A DNA stretch of 7,508 nucleotides from Oscillospiraceae bacterium (GTDB taxonomy: Bacteria; Bacillota; Clostridia; Oscillospirales; Oscillospiraceae), in NCBI GenBank assembly GCA_017480395.1, contig JAFVAS010000011.1:1-7508 (forward strand). The letters are read 5' to 3'. Below are positions 1 to 5,925 of the stretch, piece after piece. The notes beneath the pieces were generated by a model. The model saw only the letters and a program-made list of their open reading frames with translations. It ran no database searches and was not told the origin of the DNA. Both the position numbers and the translations under genes were made by a program. Position 1 is the first letter of the stretch. Every line of letters begins with the position of its first letter.

Positions 1-1080
1 AACACCAGCCTCTACTGCTTCGCCGCCTCCCAGGAGAGCGCCCTGCTCATCGGCTCCACCATGGACGAGAGCATGAAGATGAAGATCTGGCGGGTCAACC
101 AGGTGCAGTCCCTGGTCTACCACTACATGTATGAGCACAACCTCTTCGCCCACGCCATCGAGGGGGAGGACGGCACCAAGCGCATCTCCATCGCCCTGGT
201 GGGCCTGGGGCGCTACGGCACCGAGTTTTTAAAGGCCGCCGTCTGGTGCGGCCAGCTCCCGGGCTATCAGCTCTCCCTCCACATCTTTGACGCCGACCCC
301 GACGCGGAGGACCGCTTTGCCGCCCAGTGCCCGGAGCTGATGGAGCTGAACCACAACACCATCGACGGCGAGGCCCACTACGACATCTGGTTCCACCGCA
401 GCGCGGACGGCGGCGGCATCAACGTCCACTCCCCCGCCTTCCACACCCTCCTGGCCGACAACGGCCCCTACACCCAGGCCATCGTCACCCTGGGCAGCGA
501 CACGGAGAATCTGGAGACGGCGGTGGCCCTGCGGCGGCTCTTCGCCCGCACCCAGCCCGAGTTCGCCCCCCGCATCGACGCGGTGATCTACCAGCCCAAC
601 AAGGCCCAGACCCTGCGGGAGTTCGGCCTGACCGACTACAAGGGCACCAGCTACGACATCCATGTCATCGGCGACCTGGACGCCACCTTCTCCTATGACA
701 GCGTCATGCCCGACGAGCTGGAGCGCCTGGCCCGGGAGCGGCACCTGGCCTGGACGGATCGGAGCAATCCGGAGGCGGTCTACGCCGACACCCGGAAGTT
801 CTACAAGTACGAGTACTTCTACCGCTCCTCCCTGGCCAGCGTCATCCGCCGCAAGATCCGCGCCGACCTGGGCATCCCCGGCATGGACAAGCCGGTGAAG
901 GAGCGCACCCGGGAGGAACGGGTGGGCATCCAGCGCATGGAGCACGCGGGCTGGAACGCCTATATGCGCACCGAGGGCTTCCGCTACTCCCCTGTCCGCA
1001 ACGACATGGCCCGGCTCCACAACGACCTGATCCCCTTCGATCAGCTCTCTATCGCAGAACAAGAGAAGGATGACGACTGA
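1..1080 (+). CDS. Rossmann-type nucleotide-binding protein with C-terminal RyR-like domain (5' end missing)
   Basis: The reading frame is open from base 1 (codons NTSLYCFAASQ...) to the TGA at 1078-1080, so the true start lies left of the window and the ATG at 61 is internal. Counting from that ATG, residues 42-54 read ISIALVGLGRYGT, a beta strand followed by GxGxxG, and an acidic FDAD follows at about 76-79. This resembles the first half of a Rossmann (TrkA-N-like) dinucleotide-binding fold. The last 50 residues (about 290-339) carry E294-H295, W298, G306, R308, R313, D315, H320, then DLIPFDQLS and a charged tail. That is the pattern I know from prokaryotic RyR (ryanodine receptor repeat) domains: HExW, GW.YG..RD, HP.LVPY..L. 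Known family members combine nucleotide-binding and RyR modules, but their role is poorly defined. No membrane segment is visible, so it is probably cytoplasmic or the soluble end of a longer protein. It is convergent with the reductase operon and not obviously linked to it. The RyR call comes from pattern memory, not a search. Confidence 0.6.
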   Translation, partial: NTSLYCFAASQESALLIGSTMDESMKMKIWRVNQVQSLVYHYMYEHNLFAHAIEGEDGTKRISIALVGLGRYGTEFLKAAVWCGQLPGYQLSLHIFDADPDAEDRFAAQCPELMELNHNTIDGEAHYDIWFHRSADGGGINVHSPAFHTLLADNGPYTQAIVTLGSDTENLETAVALRRLFARTQPEFAPRIDAVIYQPNKAQTLREFGLTDYKGTSYDIHVIGDLDATFSYDSVMPDELERLARERHLAWTDRSNPEAVYADTRKFYKYEYFYRSSLASVIRRKIRADLGIPGMDKPVKERTREERVGIQRMEHAGWNAYMRTEGFRYSPVRNDMARLHNDLIPFDQLSIAEQEKDDD

Positions 1081-1096
1081 AACCCAGACACAACAA

Positions 1097-1133
1097 AATC
1101 CCCACCCGAACACACGGGTGGGGATTCATTTTT
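1097..1133 (+). terminator. Rho-independent terminator, probably bidirectional
   Basis: A perfect 12-bp stem (1097-1108 paired with 1115-1126, AATCCCCACCCG against CGGGTGGGGATT) encloses the 6-nt loop AACACA and is followed by CATTTTT at 1127-1133. It begins 17 bases after the stop codon of the RyR-type gene. On the minus strand the same stem is followed by TT GTTGTG after the two Ts of the stem, giving a short U-rich tail. It may therefore also stop transcription of the convergent flavoenzyme gene, which shows no other U-tailed hairpin downstream. Confidence 0.93.
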
Positions 1134-1155
1134 AAGCTGTGGAATGTGCGGCGGG

Positions 1156-1200
1156 TCAGACAGAATCGCTCACGGAATAGGCCGCGGGCATGGCCTGCTG
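1156..1200 (-). repeat. Detached copy of the flavoenzyme gene's 3' end (copy 1 of a 45-bp direct repeat)
   Basis: This 45-bp segment matches 1245-1289 at 43 of 45 positions; the differences are C1167/G1256 and G1187/C1276. On the minus strand it would read QQAMPAAYSVSDSV-stop, against QQAMRAAYSVSHSV-stop in the real gene. Both mismatches change an amino acid. The copy lies 89 bp downstream of the original, which is not a multiple of 3, and after the gene's stop codon, so it is not translated as part of that protein. The match ends sharply at 1200/1289 (T1201 against C1290) and at 1156/1245. Confidence 0.9.
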
Positions 1201-1209
1201 TCCCGGTCT

Positions 1210-1236
1210 GTTCCCACCCGCGCAGCGGGAGGGAAC
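1210..1236. other. GC-rich hairpin in the spacer between the two repeat copies
   Basis: Bases 1210-1221 (GTTCCCACCCGC) pair with 1225-1236 (GCGGGAGGGAAC) around the 3-nt loop GCA, with one A/A mismatch. The A-run at 1238-1242 lies on the plus-strand 3' side, so on the minus strand the T-run precedes the hairpin instead of following it. It therefore does not look like a normal terminator for the flavoenzyme gene. It could be a remnant of a small palindromic element or an mRNA 3'-end stabiliser. Confidence 0.7.
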
Positions 1237-1244
1237 CAAAAATC

Positions 1245-1289
1245 TCAGACAGAATGGCTCACGGAATAGGCCGCGCGCATGGCCTGCTG
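1245..1289 (-). repeat. 3' end of the flavoenzyme gene (copy 2 of the 45-bp direct repeat)
   Basis: This is the in-gene copy, coding for the last 14 residues of the flavoenzyme plus its TGA stop at 1247-1245. It is the partner of 1156-1200, with two mismatches. The repeat unit begins exactly at a codon boundary (the first Q of QQAM) and ends at the stop codon. Confidence 0.9.
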
Positions 1290-3272
1290 CACGGTGGCGG
1301 GCTTTTTGCAGTCGCCGATGACGGCGAAGCGTCCCGCCACGTCGTGGAAGGCCAGGGCCTCCTCCAGCTTGGGCCGCATACCCAGGGAGATGACCACGCT
1401 GTCGCAGGGCACCACCTGCTCCTTGCCGTCCTGGTCGCGATACTTGACGCAGTCGTCCTCCACGGCGGTGACGGTGGCGCGGACGGCGGAGTGGAAGTTG
1501 GGCAGGCTCTCCCAGACGGCGGAGAACATGGAATAGTAGTGGATGGCGGTGGACTCGGGGGCCAGCATGTGGGTCATCTCCAGCACGGTGACCTCCCGCC
1601 CGTTCTGGGCCAGGTGGATACCGGCCTCCACGCCGACCTCGCCGCCGCCGATGACCACAACCCGCTGGCCCACCTGCTCCGGCTTCATCATGGCGTCGGT
1701 GGCCACGATGACGTGGGGCTTGTCCAGGCCGGGGATGGGGGGCTTGGCGGGCACGGCACCCAGGGCGGAGATCACCATGTCATAGCCCTCGCCCTCCAGG
1801 GTCTCCGGGGTGGCATAGGTGTTCAGGCGCACGTCGATGGGCCGCTTCTCCACCTGGTGGATCAGGTACTTGCGGAGGTCGTTCAGCGTCCACTTGAAGG
1901 GGACGTAGGCGGCGTGCCTGATGGCGCCGCCCAGCTCGCCCTCCGCCTCGTAGAGGGTGACGCTGTGGCCCCGGTCGCACAGCTCCATGGCCGCCTTCAT
2001 CCCGGCGGGGCCGCCGCCGACCACGGCGATCTTCATGGGGGGCTGGGGCTTGGACTCCAGCTTGTCCAGCCGGTGCTCGATGCCGATCTTGGGGTTGACG
2101 GAGCAGACGGAGACAAAGGCGTCGTGGGGCCCGCGGCCATGGCACTTGTTGCAGCGCAGACAGGGCACCAGGTCGTCATCCCTGCCCTGGATCAGCAGCT
2201 CGCCATAGTCCGGGTTGGAGATGAAGGCCCGGGCGGCGGAGACGATGTCCACCTTGCCCTCGGCCACGGCGGCGTCGATGTCGTCAAAGTAGTGGAAGCC
2301 GCCGACGCAGGCCACCTTCATCTTCAGGCCCTTGGCCTTGGCGTTCTCGGCGTACTTCAGGAAGGGGGTGTGCTGCAGCTCATAGGGGATCGGGTGGTTG
2401 GGGTCGGCCTCCCCGGCGCGGAACTGGACGATGTCCACATAGGGCTCCATCGCCTTCAGCATCTCCACGCCCTCGTCCATGGTGTAGCCCCCCTCCGGCT
2501 CCTCGCCGGAGAACAGCACCTCCACGATCATGTCCCGGCCGGCGGCCTCCCGGATGGCCTTCATGCACTGCAGCGGGAAGCGCAGGCGGTTGGCCAGGCT
2601 GCCGCCGTACTGGTCGGTGCGGCGGTTGGTCAGCGGGGAGAGGAACTGGGTGGGCAGCTGCCCGCGATAACACAGGTGGATGGACACCATGTCAAAGTCC
2701 AGGAATTTCAGCACCTTCACCTGCTCGGCCAGGGAGCGGGCGATCCAGTCCATCTGCTCCTCGGTGCAGTTTTTCACCGCCGCCACCGCGTCGGCGTTCA
2801 TCCGATCCGACTGGGTGAAGGGGTCCACGTCCTGCTCGGACAGGGGCTTGGAGTTGGCGATCTCGCTGTAACGCAGGATCTTCAGAGACCCGTCGGGCTG
2901 CTGGAGGGGATAGCCGGAGGGCGGCCCCACGAAGAAGCCCATGCAGGCCAGGGAATTGTGGTAGTGGATGGCGTCGGCCAGCTGCATCAGGTAGTTCTGA
3001 CAGGCCGGGTTGTAGAGGTCATAGTCCGGGAAGTGGGTAAAGTCCGCCTCCATCGGCACCAGCATCCCCCGGGAGAAGTTGTTGATGCCCATACAGGTGA
3101 CAATGGCCGCCGACTTGGCCTTGTTGGCGTAGTGGGTGATGACGCTGTCGGCGGGATAGGGCTCGTCCCCCTGCAAAAAGTGGGGCAGGGAGTTGGATGC
3201 CTCCAGCCGGTTCTTCAGCACCTTGCCCCGGATGACCAGCGGGGAGAGCACATGGCAGTATTTTGCGCCCAT
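1245..3272 (-). CDS. NADH:flavin oxidoreductase, old yellow enzyme / 2,4-dienoyl-CoA reductase / BaiCD-like family
   Basis: This is a 675-aa enzyme, about the length of FadH-type and BaiCD/BaiH-type reductases, which use FMN, a 4Fe-4S cluster and FAD to pass electrons from NAD(P)H to an activated C=C bond. Residues 1-365 form the FMN TIM barrel, with the family block FLSPLTNRRTDQYGGSLANRLRF at 210-232 just after H199-L-C-Y202-R203. Cluster cysteines are C371, C374, C377 and C390. Residues 414-424 (KIAVVGGGPAG) bind FAD and 538-547 (VVVIGGGEVG) bind NAD(P)H; E565 at the end of the second strand favours NADH. IGD at 652-654 is the usual C-terminal FAD motif. There is no signal peptide or membrane segment, so it acts in the cytoplasm. 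The ATG at 3272 is preferred to the TTG at 3293 because AGGAGG lies 7 nt before it, inside the longer frame. It follows the TRAP genes in the same direction after a terminator, so its substrate probably comes through that transporter. The family is certain; the substrate is unknown. Confidence 0.95.
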   Translation of the reverse strand: MGAKYCHVLSPLVIRGKVLKNRLEASNSLPHFLQGDEPYPADSVITHYANKAKSAAIVTCMGINNFSRGMLVPMEADFTHFPDYDLYNPACQNYLMQLADAIHYHNSLACMGFFVGPPSGYPLQQPDGSLKILRYSEIANSKPLSEQDVDPFTQSDRMNADAVAAVKNCTEEQMDWIARSLAEQVKVLKFLDFDMVSIHLCYRGQLPTQFLSPLTNRRTDQYGGSLANRLRFPLQCMKAIREAAGRDMIVEVLFSGEEPEGGYTMDEGVEMLKAMEPYVDIVQFRAGEADPNHPIPYELQHTPFLKYAENAKAKGLKMKVACVGGFHYFDDIDAAVAEGKVDIVSAARAFISNPDYGELLIQGRDDDLVPCLRCNKCHGRGPHDAFVSVCSVNPKIGIEHRLDKLESKPQPPMKIAVVGGGPAGMKAAMELCDRGHSVTLYEAEGELGGAIRHAAYVPFKWTLNDLRKYLIHQVEKRPIDVRLNTYATPETLEGEGYDMVISALGAVPAKPPIPGLDKPHVIVATDAMMKPEQVGQRVVVIGGGEVGVEAGIHLAQNGREVTVLEMTHMLAPESTAIHYYSMFSAVWESLPNFHSAVRATVTAVEDDCVKYRDQDGKEQVVPCDSVVISLGMRPKLEEALAFHDVAGRFAVIGDCKKPATVQQAMRAAYSVSHSV

Positions 3273-3279
3273 TTTGGTT

Positions 3280-3285
3280 CCTCCT
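3280..3285 (-). promoter_or_regulatory. Ribosome binding site fixing the flavoenzyme start
   Basis: The minus strand reads AAAAGGAGGAACCAAAATG. AGGAGG sits 7 nt before the ATG at 3272-3270. It lies within the frame opened by the upstream TTG at 3293, so that TTG is not the start. Confidence 0.9.
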
Positions 3286-3311
3286 TTTCTCAAGCTCAGA
3301 TAAAATGACCA

Positions 3312-3348
3312 GAAAAAGGGCTGGACTCCGCAAACGGAATCCAGCCCT
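3312..3348 (-). terminator. Rho-independent terminator between dctP and the flavoenzyme gene
   Basis: In the minus-strand transcript, AGGGCTGGATTCCG (3348-3335) pairs with CGGAGTCCAGCCCT (3330-3317) around the loop TTTG. This gives a 14-bp stem with one G-U wobble, followed by TTTTTC (3317-3312). It lies 46 bp after the dctP stop and only about 40 bp before the flavoenzyme ATG. It would cut dctP message off from the flavoenzyme unless read through. Confidence 0.92.
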
Positions 3349-3394
3349 CGTTTGCTTACAGGATTTCAGCAATCACAGGGTGTTCGCCCGGAGA

Positions 3395-4504
3395 TCAATG
3401 CTCCCAATCGAAGCCGGTGATCTCGGCGGCCTTCTCCAGGATGACGGTCATGCCCTCGGTCTTGCCGTTGCGCTCGGCGCGGGCCATGGCGTCGTTGGCC
3501 TTGGCGATGAAGGTGGCCTCCCAGACCTTGTCCATGTCAGCCTGGGACAGCTCGACGATGGTGCCGCCGTGAGAGGTGATGGTGTCCAGGTCGTCGGCGA
3601 TGGCGTCGTCATACATGCCGGCGGAGTAATTCTCCACCTCGGCGCAGGCGTCCTCAATGGCGGCGCGCTGGCCGTCGGTCAGGCCGTTCCACCAGTCCAG
3701 ATTGACGGTGAAGAAGTTGCCGCCGGTGTAGGTGCCGTCCAGGGACCACCAGGGGGCGACCTCATACCAGGCCATGGAGACCATGGGGGCCAGGCCCATC
3801 TGGGTGGCCTGAATCAGGCCGCGGTTCAGGGCGTCATAGCAGTCGGGGGGCATGACGGGAGTGACCTGGAAGCCCAGATACTCGAAGATGGCGGCGTCGA
3901 AGTTGCCGAAGGAGCCGCACTTGGCGACCATGTCGTCCAGATCGGTGTACTCGAAGCTGGCGCAGAAGGCGTTGGCGCCGCCGGCGATGACGTTCAGGTA
4001 CTTGATGCCCAGCTCCTCAGCCTCGCCCTGGATCAGCGCGGAGGTCTCGGGATCCTGGAACATCAGGATGTCAAAGTAGTCCAGGGCAGCCTTGGTGCCG
4101 CCGGGGGCAAAGCCGGGCATGGACATGTAGGGGACGGTGTCCAGGTGGGGCATGTGGCCGAAGGCGATCATGTCCACGATGCCGTCCTGCACGGCCTTCA
4201 GCTCGCCGTTGGAGTCATACAGGGTGCCGCCCCAGGTGATGTCCACGGTGATCTTGCCGTCGGTGATCTGATCCAGATAGTCGATGAAGTGCTTCTGGAT
4301 GATGCCGCCGGTCTCGGTCTCCTGGTAGGTAGAGGAGAAGGTGATGGTCAGGGGATCGACGTCGGCAAAGCCGGCATCCCCGGCGGGGGCGGAATCTCCA
4401 GCGGGGGCGGTGGTGTCCCCGGCGGGGGCGGAGCTGGAGCTGCCGCAGGCGACCAGGGCGAAGGCCATGGCCAGGGCCAGCAGCAGGGCGATCAGTTTTT
4501 TCAT
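3395..4504 (-). CDS. dctP: TRAP transporter solute-binding lipoprotein, DctP family
   Basis: This is the extracytoplasmic receptor that binds the ligand and delivers it to the DctQM permease. It has 369 aa. Residues 1-20 (MKKLIALLLA...ALVAC) are a lipoprotein signal with C20 as the lipidated cysteine, followed by a Ser/Ala/Gly/Asp linker with three APAGD units (26-43). The mature domain starts at about 50 (DPLTITFSSTYQETE) and shows the family layout: GGTLYDSNGELKAVQDGIVDMIAFG (92-116), PVMPPDCYDALNRGLIQATQ (216-235), then the C-terminal helices. By eye the strand LKGLKIRv of typical members aligns with LDDMVAKC (189-196), so the usual ligand arginine seems replaced, perhaps by K195. The ATG at 4504 is chosen over the GTG at 4525 because AGGAGG lies just before it and the signal peptide then has its normal length. 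It sits third in the dctQ-dctM-dctP order, 98 bp after dctM. The symbol is the generic family name; C4-dicarboxylates are not implied. Confidence 0.95.
   Translation of the reverse strand: MKKLIALLLALAMAFALVACGSSSSAPAGDTTAPAGDSAPAGDAGFADVDPLTITFSSTYQETETGGIIQKHFIDYLDQITDGKITVDITWGGTLYDSNGELKAVQDGIVDMIAFGHMPHLDTVPYMSMPGFAPGGTKAALDYFDILMFQDPETSALIQGEAEELGIKYLNVIAGGANAFCASFEYTDLDDMVAKCGSFGNFDAAIFEYLGFQVTPVMPPDCYDALNRGLIQATQMGLAPMVSMAWYEVAPWWSLDGTYTGGNFFTVNLDWWNGLTDGQRAAIEDACAEVENYSAGMYDDAIADDLDTITSHGGTIVELSQADMDKVWEATFIAKANDAMARAERNGKTEGMTVILEKAAEITGFDWEH
4377..4431 (-). repeat. Three 16-bp repeats coding for the APAGD linker of DctP
   Basis: Units lie at 4377-4392, 4395-4410 and 4416-4431. The first and third are identical (TCCCCGGCGGGGGCGG on the plus strand) and the middle one differs at two bases. 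They code for the successive APAGD motifs between the lipidated cysteine and the folded domain. This acts as a flexible spacer and could gain or lose units by slippage. Confidence 0.8.
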
Positions 4505-4511
4505 TGGTTTT

Positions 4512-4517
4512 CCTCCT
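4512..4517 (-). promoter_or_regulatory. Ribosome binding site fixing the dctP start
   Basis: The minus strand reads AAAAAAGGAGGAAAACCAATG. AGGAGG lies 7 nt before the ATG at 4504-4502, inside the frame opened by the GTG at 4525, which rules out that earlier start. Confidence 0.9.
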
Positions 4518-4562
4518 TTTTTCACTTTAGCTTTATGGACTGGACGCGCTCACCTCGCGGCG

Positions 4563-4595
4563 GCGCATCCGAAAGCCAACGGGTTTGGTATGCGC
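4563..4595. other. Imperfect hairpin between dctM and dctP
   Basis: GCGCAT (4563-4568) pairs with ATGCGC (4590-4595). The pairing continues inward as CC/GG, AAA/TTT and CC/GG with single-base interruptions, around a 3-nt loop. No U-run follows on the minus strand, so it is not a classic terminator. Its place in the 98-bp gap before dctP suits an mRNA processing or stability element that sets the DctP to DctQM ratio, but that role is inferred. Confidence 0.45.
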
Positions 4596-4602
4596 GCTGC
4601 CC

Positions 4603-5925
4603 TCACCCCAGCGCACCGGTGATGGTGGGCAGGAAGGTGACGATCTGGGGGAACAGACCGATCAGCAGCACAATGATGATCTCGCAGATGAAGTAGGGCA
4701 CCACGCCCTTGAAGATCTCCGAGGAGTTGATGCGCAGGGCGTTGGCGGTGGCGAAGACGTTCATGCCGATGGGCGGGGTCAGGCCCGCGATCTCCGCCAC
4801 AAAGCACAGGGCGATGACCAGGGCGTAGGGGGAATAGCCCATGCCGGTCAGGATGGGGAACACCACAGGCACCGTGATGATGATGATGGAGACGATGTCC
4901 ATGATGCAGCCGCAGAACACATACAGCAGGATGACCAGCAGGAAGATGATGAACGCGGGGGCATGGATGGAGGCGATGGCCTGGGACAGGAAGTCGGCCA
5001 GCTTGGTGGCGGCGATGAACTTGGAGAAGATCTGGCCGCCGACGATGATGGGGAAGATGCCGGCCTCCATCTGGGCCGCGTCCACGATGCAGGCGAAAAT
5101 ATCCTTGAGGGACATCTTCTTGCACAGGGCGTAGATGCACACGGCGAAGGCGCCGATGGCGCCGCCGACGGTGGCGGTGAACCAACCGGCAAAGGTGCCG
5201 CCGATGATCAGACCGAAGAGCAGCAGGATGGGGATCAGCAGCCGCAGGGCGAAGACCTTCTCCTTGGCGGGCACCTTGGGGCCGCCCCCGGGGGGCAGAG
5301 CGCCGGGATGGAGCACGCCGATGATGCGCACGGTGACGCCCAGGGCGATGGCGGTGATGATGCCGGGGATGATGCCGCCCATCAGGGCGGTGCCCACGGA
5401 CATGGTCATGGGGGCCACCAGGCAGAACATGATGATGCCCATGGAGGGCGGAATCAGGGTGGACAGCGCGCCGGCGGAGGCGATGCAGCCCAGGGAGTAC
5501 TTGCGGTTGTAGTGGGCGCGCTCCAGCTCGGGCATGGCCAGACGGCCGAAGACGATGTTGCCCGCGACGGAGGAGCCGGAGCAGGCGCCGAAGATGGCGT
5601 TGGCCCCGATGACCGTGAAGAGCAGGCCGCCCTTGATGCGGCCCAGGAAGGCGTGCATGGCCTTGAACGCGCCCTCGGCGATGCCGGTCTCACCGGCCAG
5701 GGCTCCCACCAGCATGAACATGGGCAGCACCGCGTAGTCGTAGTTCGCGCCCAATGTGAATGGGTAGGTGGTGAACATGTTCAGCGCCATCTTGGGGTCG
5801 CCGCCCTTGAGGATGACGAAGCCCAGGAAGGAGGTGGACAGCAGGGAAATGAAGATGGGGACGCCGGCGAACACCATCACCAGCATCAGAACGAAGATCA
5901 GAAGACCGATGACCCAGGGTGCCAT
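4603..5925 (-). CDS. dctM: TRAP transporter large permease subunit, DctM family
   Basis: This 440-aa protein is close to the usual length of about 430 for DctM, the ion-coupled channel-forming subunit of TRAP importers. It is almost entirely hydrophobic, with a dozen or so predicted membrane segments from residue 3 to 434. Family signatures are GACSGSSVAGNIVFG (113-127), SAGALSTLIPPSMGII (150-165), the second half-repeat helix CGCIMDIVSIIIITVPVV (338-355) and EIAGLTPPIGMNVF (378-391). Two P-P and S/T-rich re-entrant loops at 155-163 and 381-386 are where the coupling ion is known to bind in this family. The ATG at 5925 overlaps the dctQ stop by one base (TAATG), and its AGGAGG (5940-5935) is inside the dctQ tail, so translation of the two is probably coupled. 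The C-terminal end is normal and the gene looks intact. Transported ligand unknown. Confidence 0.97.
   Translation of the reverse strand: MAPWVIGLLIFVLMLVMVFAGVPIFISLLSTSFLGFVILKGGDPKMALNMFTTYPFTLGANYDYAVLPMFMLVGALAGETGIAEGAFKAMHAFLGRIKGGLLFTVIGANAIFGACSGSSVAGNIVFGRLAMPELERAHYNRKYSLGCIASAGALSTLIPPSMGIIMFCLVAPMTMSVGTALMGGIIPGIITAIALGVTVRIIGVLHPGALPPGGGPKVPAKEKVFALRLLIPILLLFGLIIGGTFAGWFTATVGGAIGAFAVCIYALCKKMSLKDIFACIVDAAQMEAGIFPIIVGGQIFSKFIAATKLADFLSQAIASIHAPAFIIFLLVILLYVFCGCIMDIVSIIIITVPVVFPILTGMGYSPYALVIALCFVAEIAGLTPPIGMNVFATANALRINSSEIFKGVVPYFICEIIIVLLIGLFPQIVTFLPTITGALG

Noticed and set aside
61..63. ATG at 61 as the start of the first gene
   Set aside because: The frame is open back to base 1, there is no ribosome binding site before 61, and the upstream codons look like ordinary protein (LYCFAASQESALLIG).
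229..1113. 294-aa minus-strand frame opposite the RyR-type gene
   Set aside because: Valine/glycine/aspartate-rich antisense shadow; the plus-strand frame has recognisable domains and its own terminator.
1134..1244. Possible CRISPR-like repeat pair
   Set aside because: There are only two copies, one of them the coding end of a gene, with no third unit and no cas gene in view.
1146..3308. 720-aa open frame on the plus strand opposite the flavoenzyme
   Set aside because: It is rich in G, H, V, L and D with no family motif, as expected for the antisense of a GC-rich gene. The minus-strand frame has full cofactor motifs and a good ribosome binding site.
4594..4614. 6-bp inverted repeat at the dctM stop codon as a terminator
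   Set aside because: The stem is short with a 9-nt loop and no U-run follows; it competes with the better hairpin at 4563-4595.
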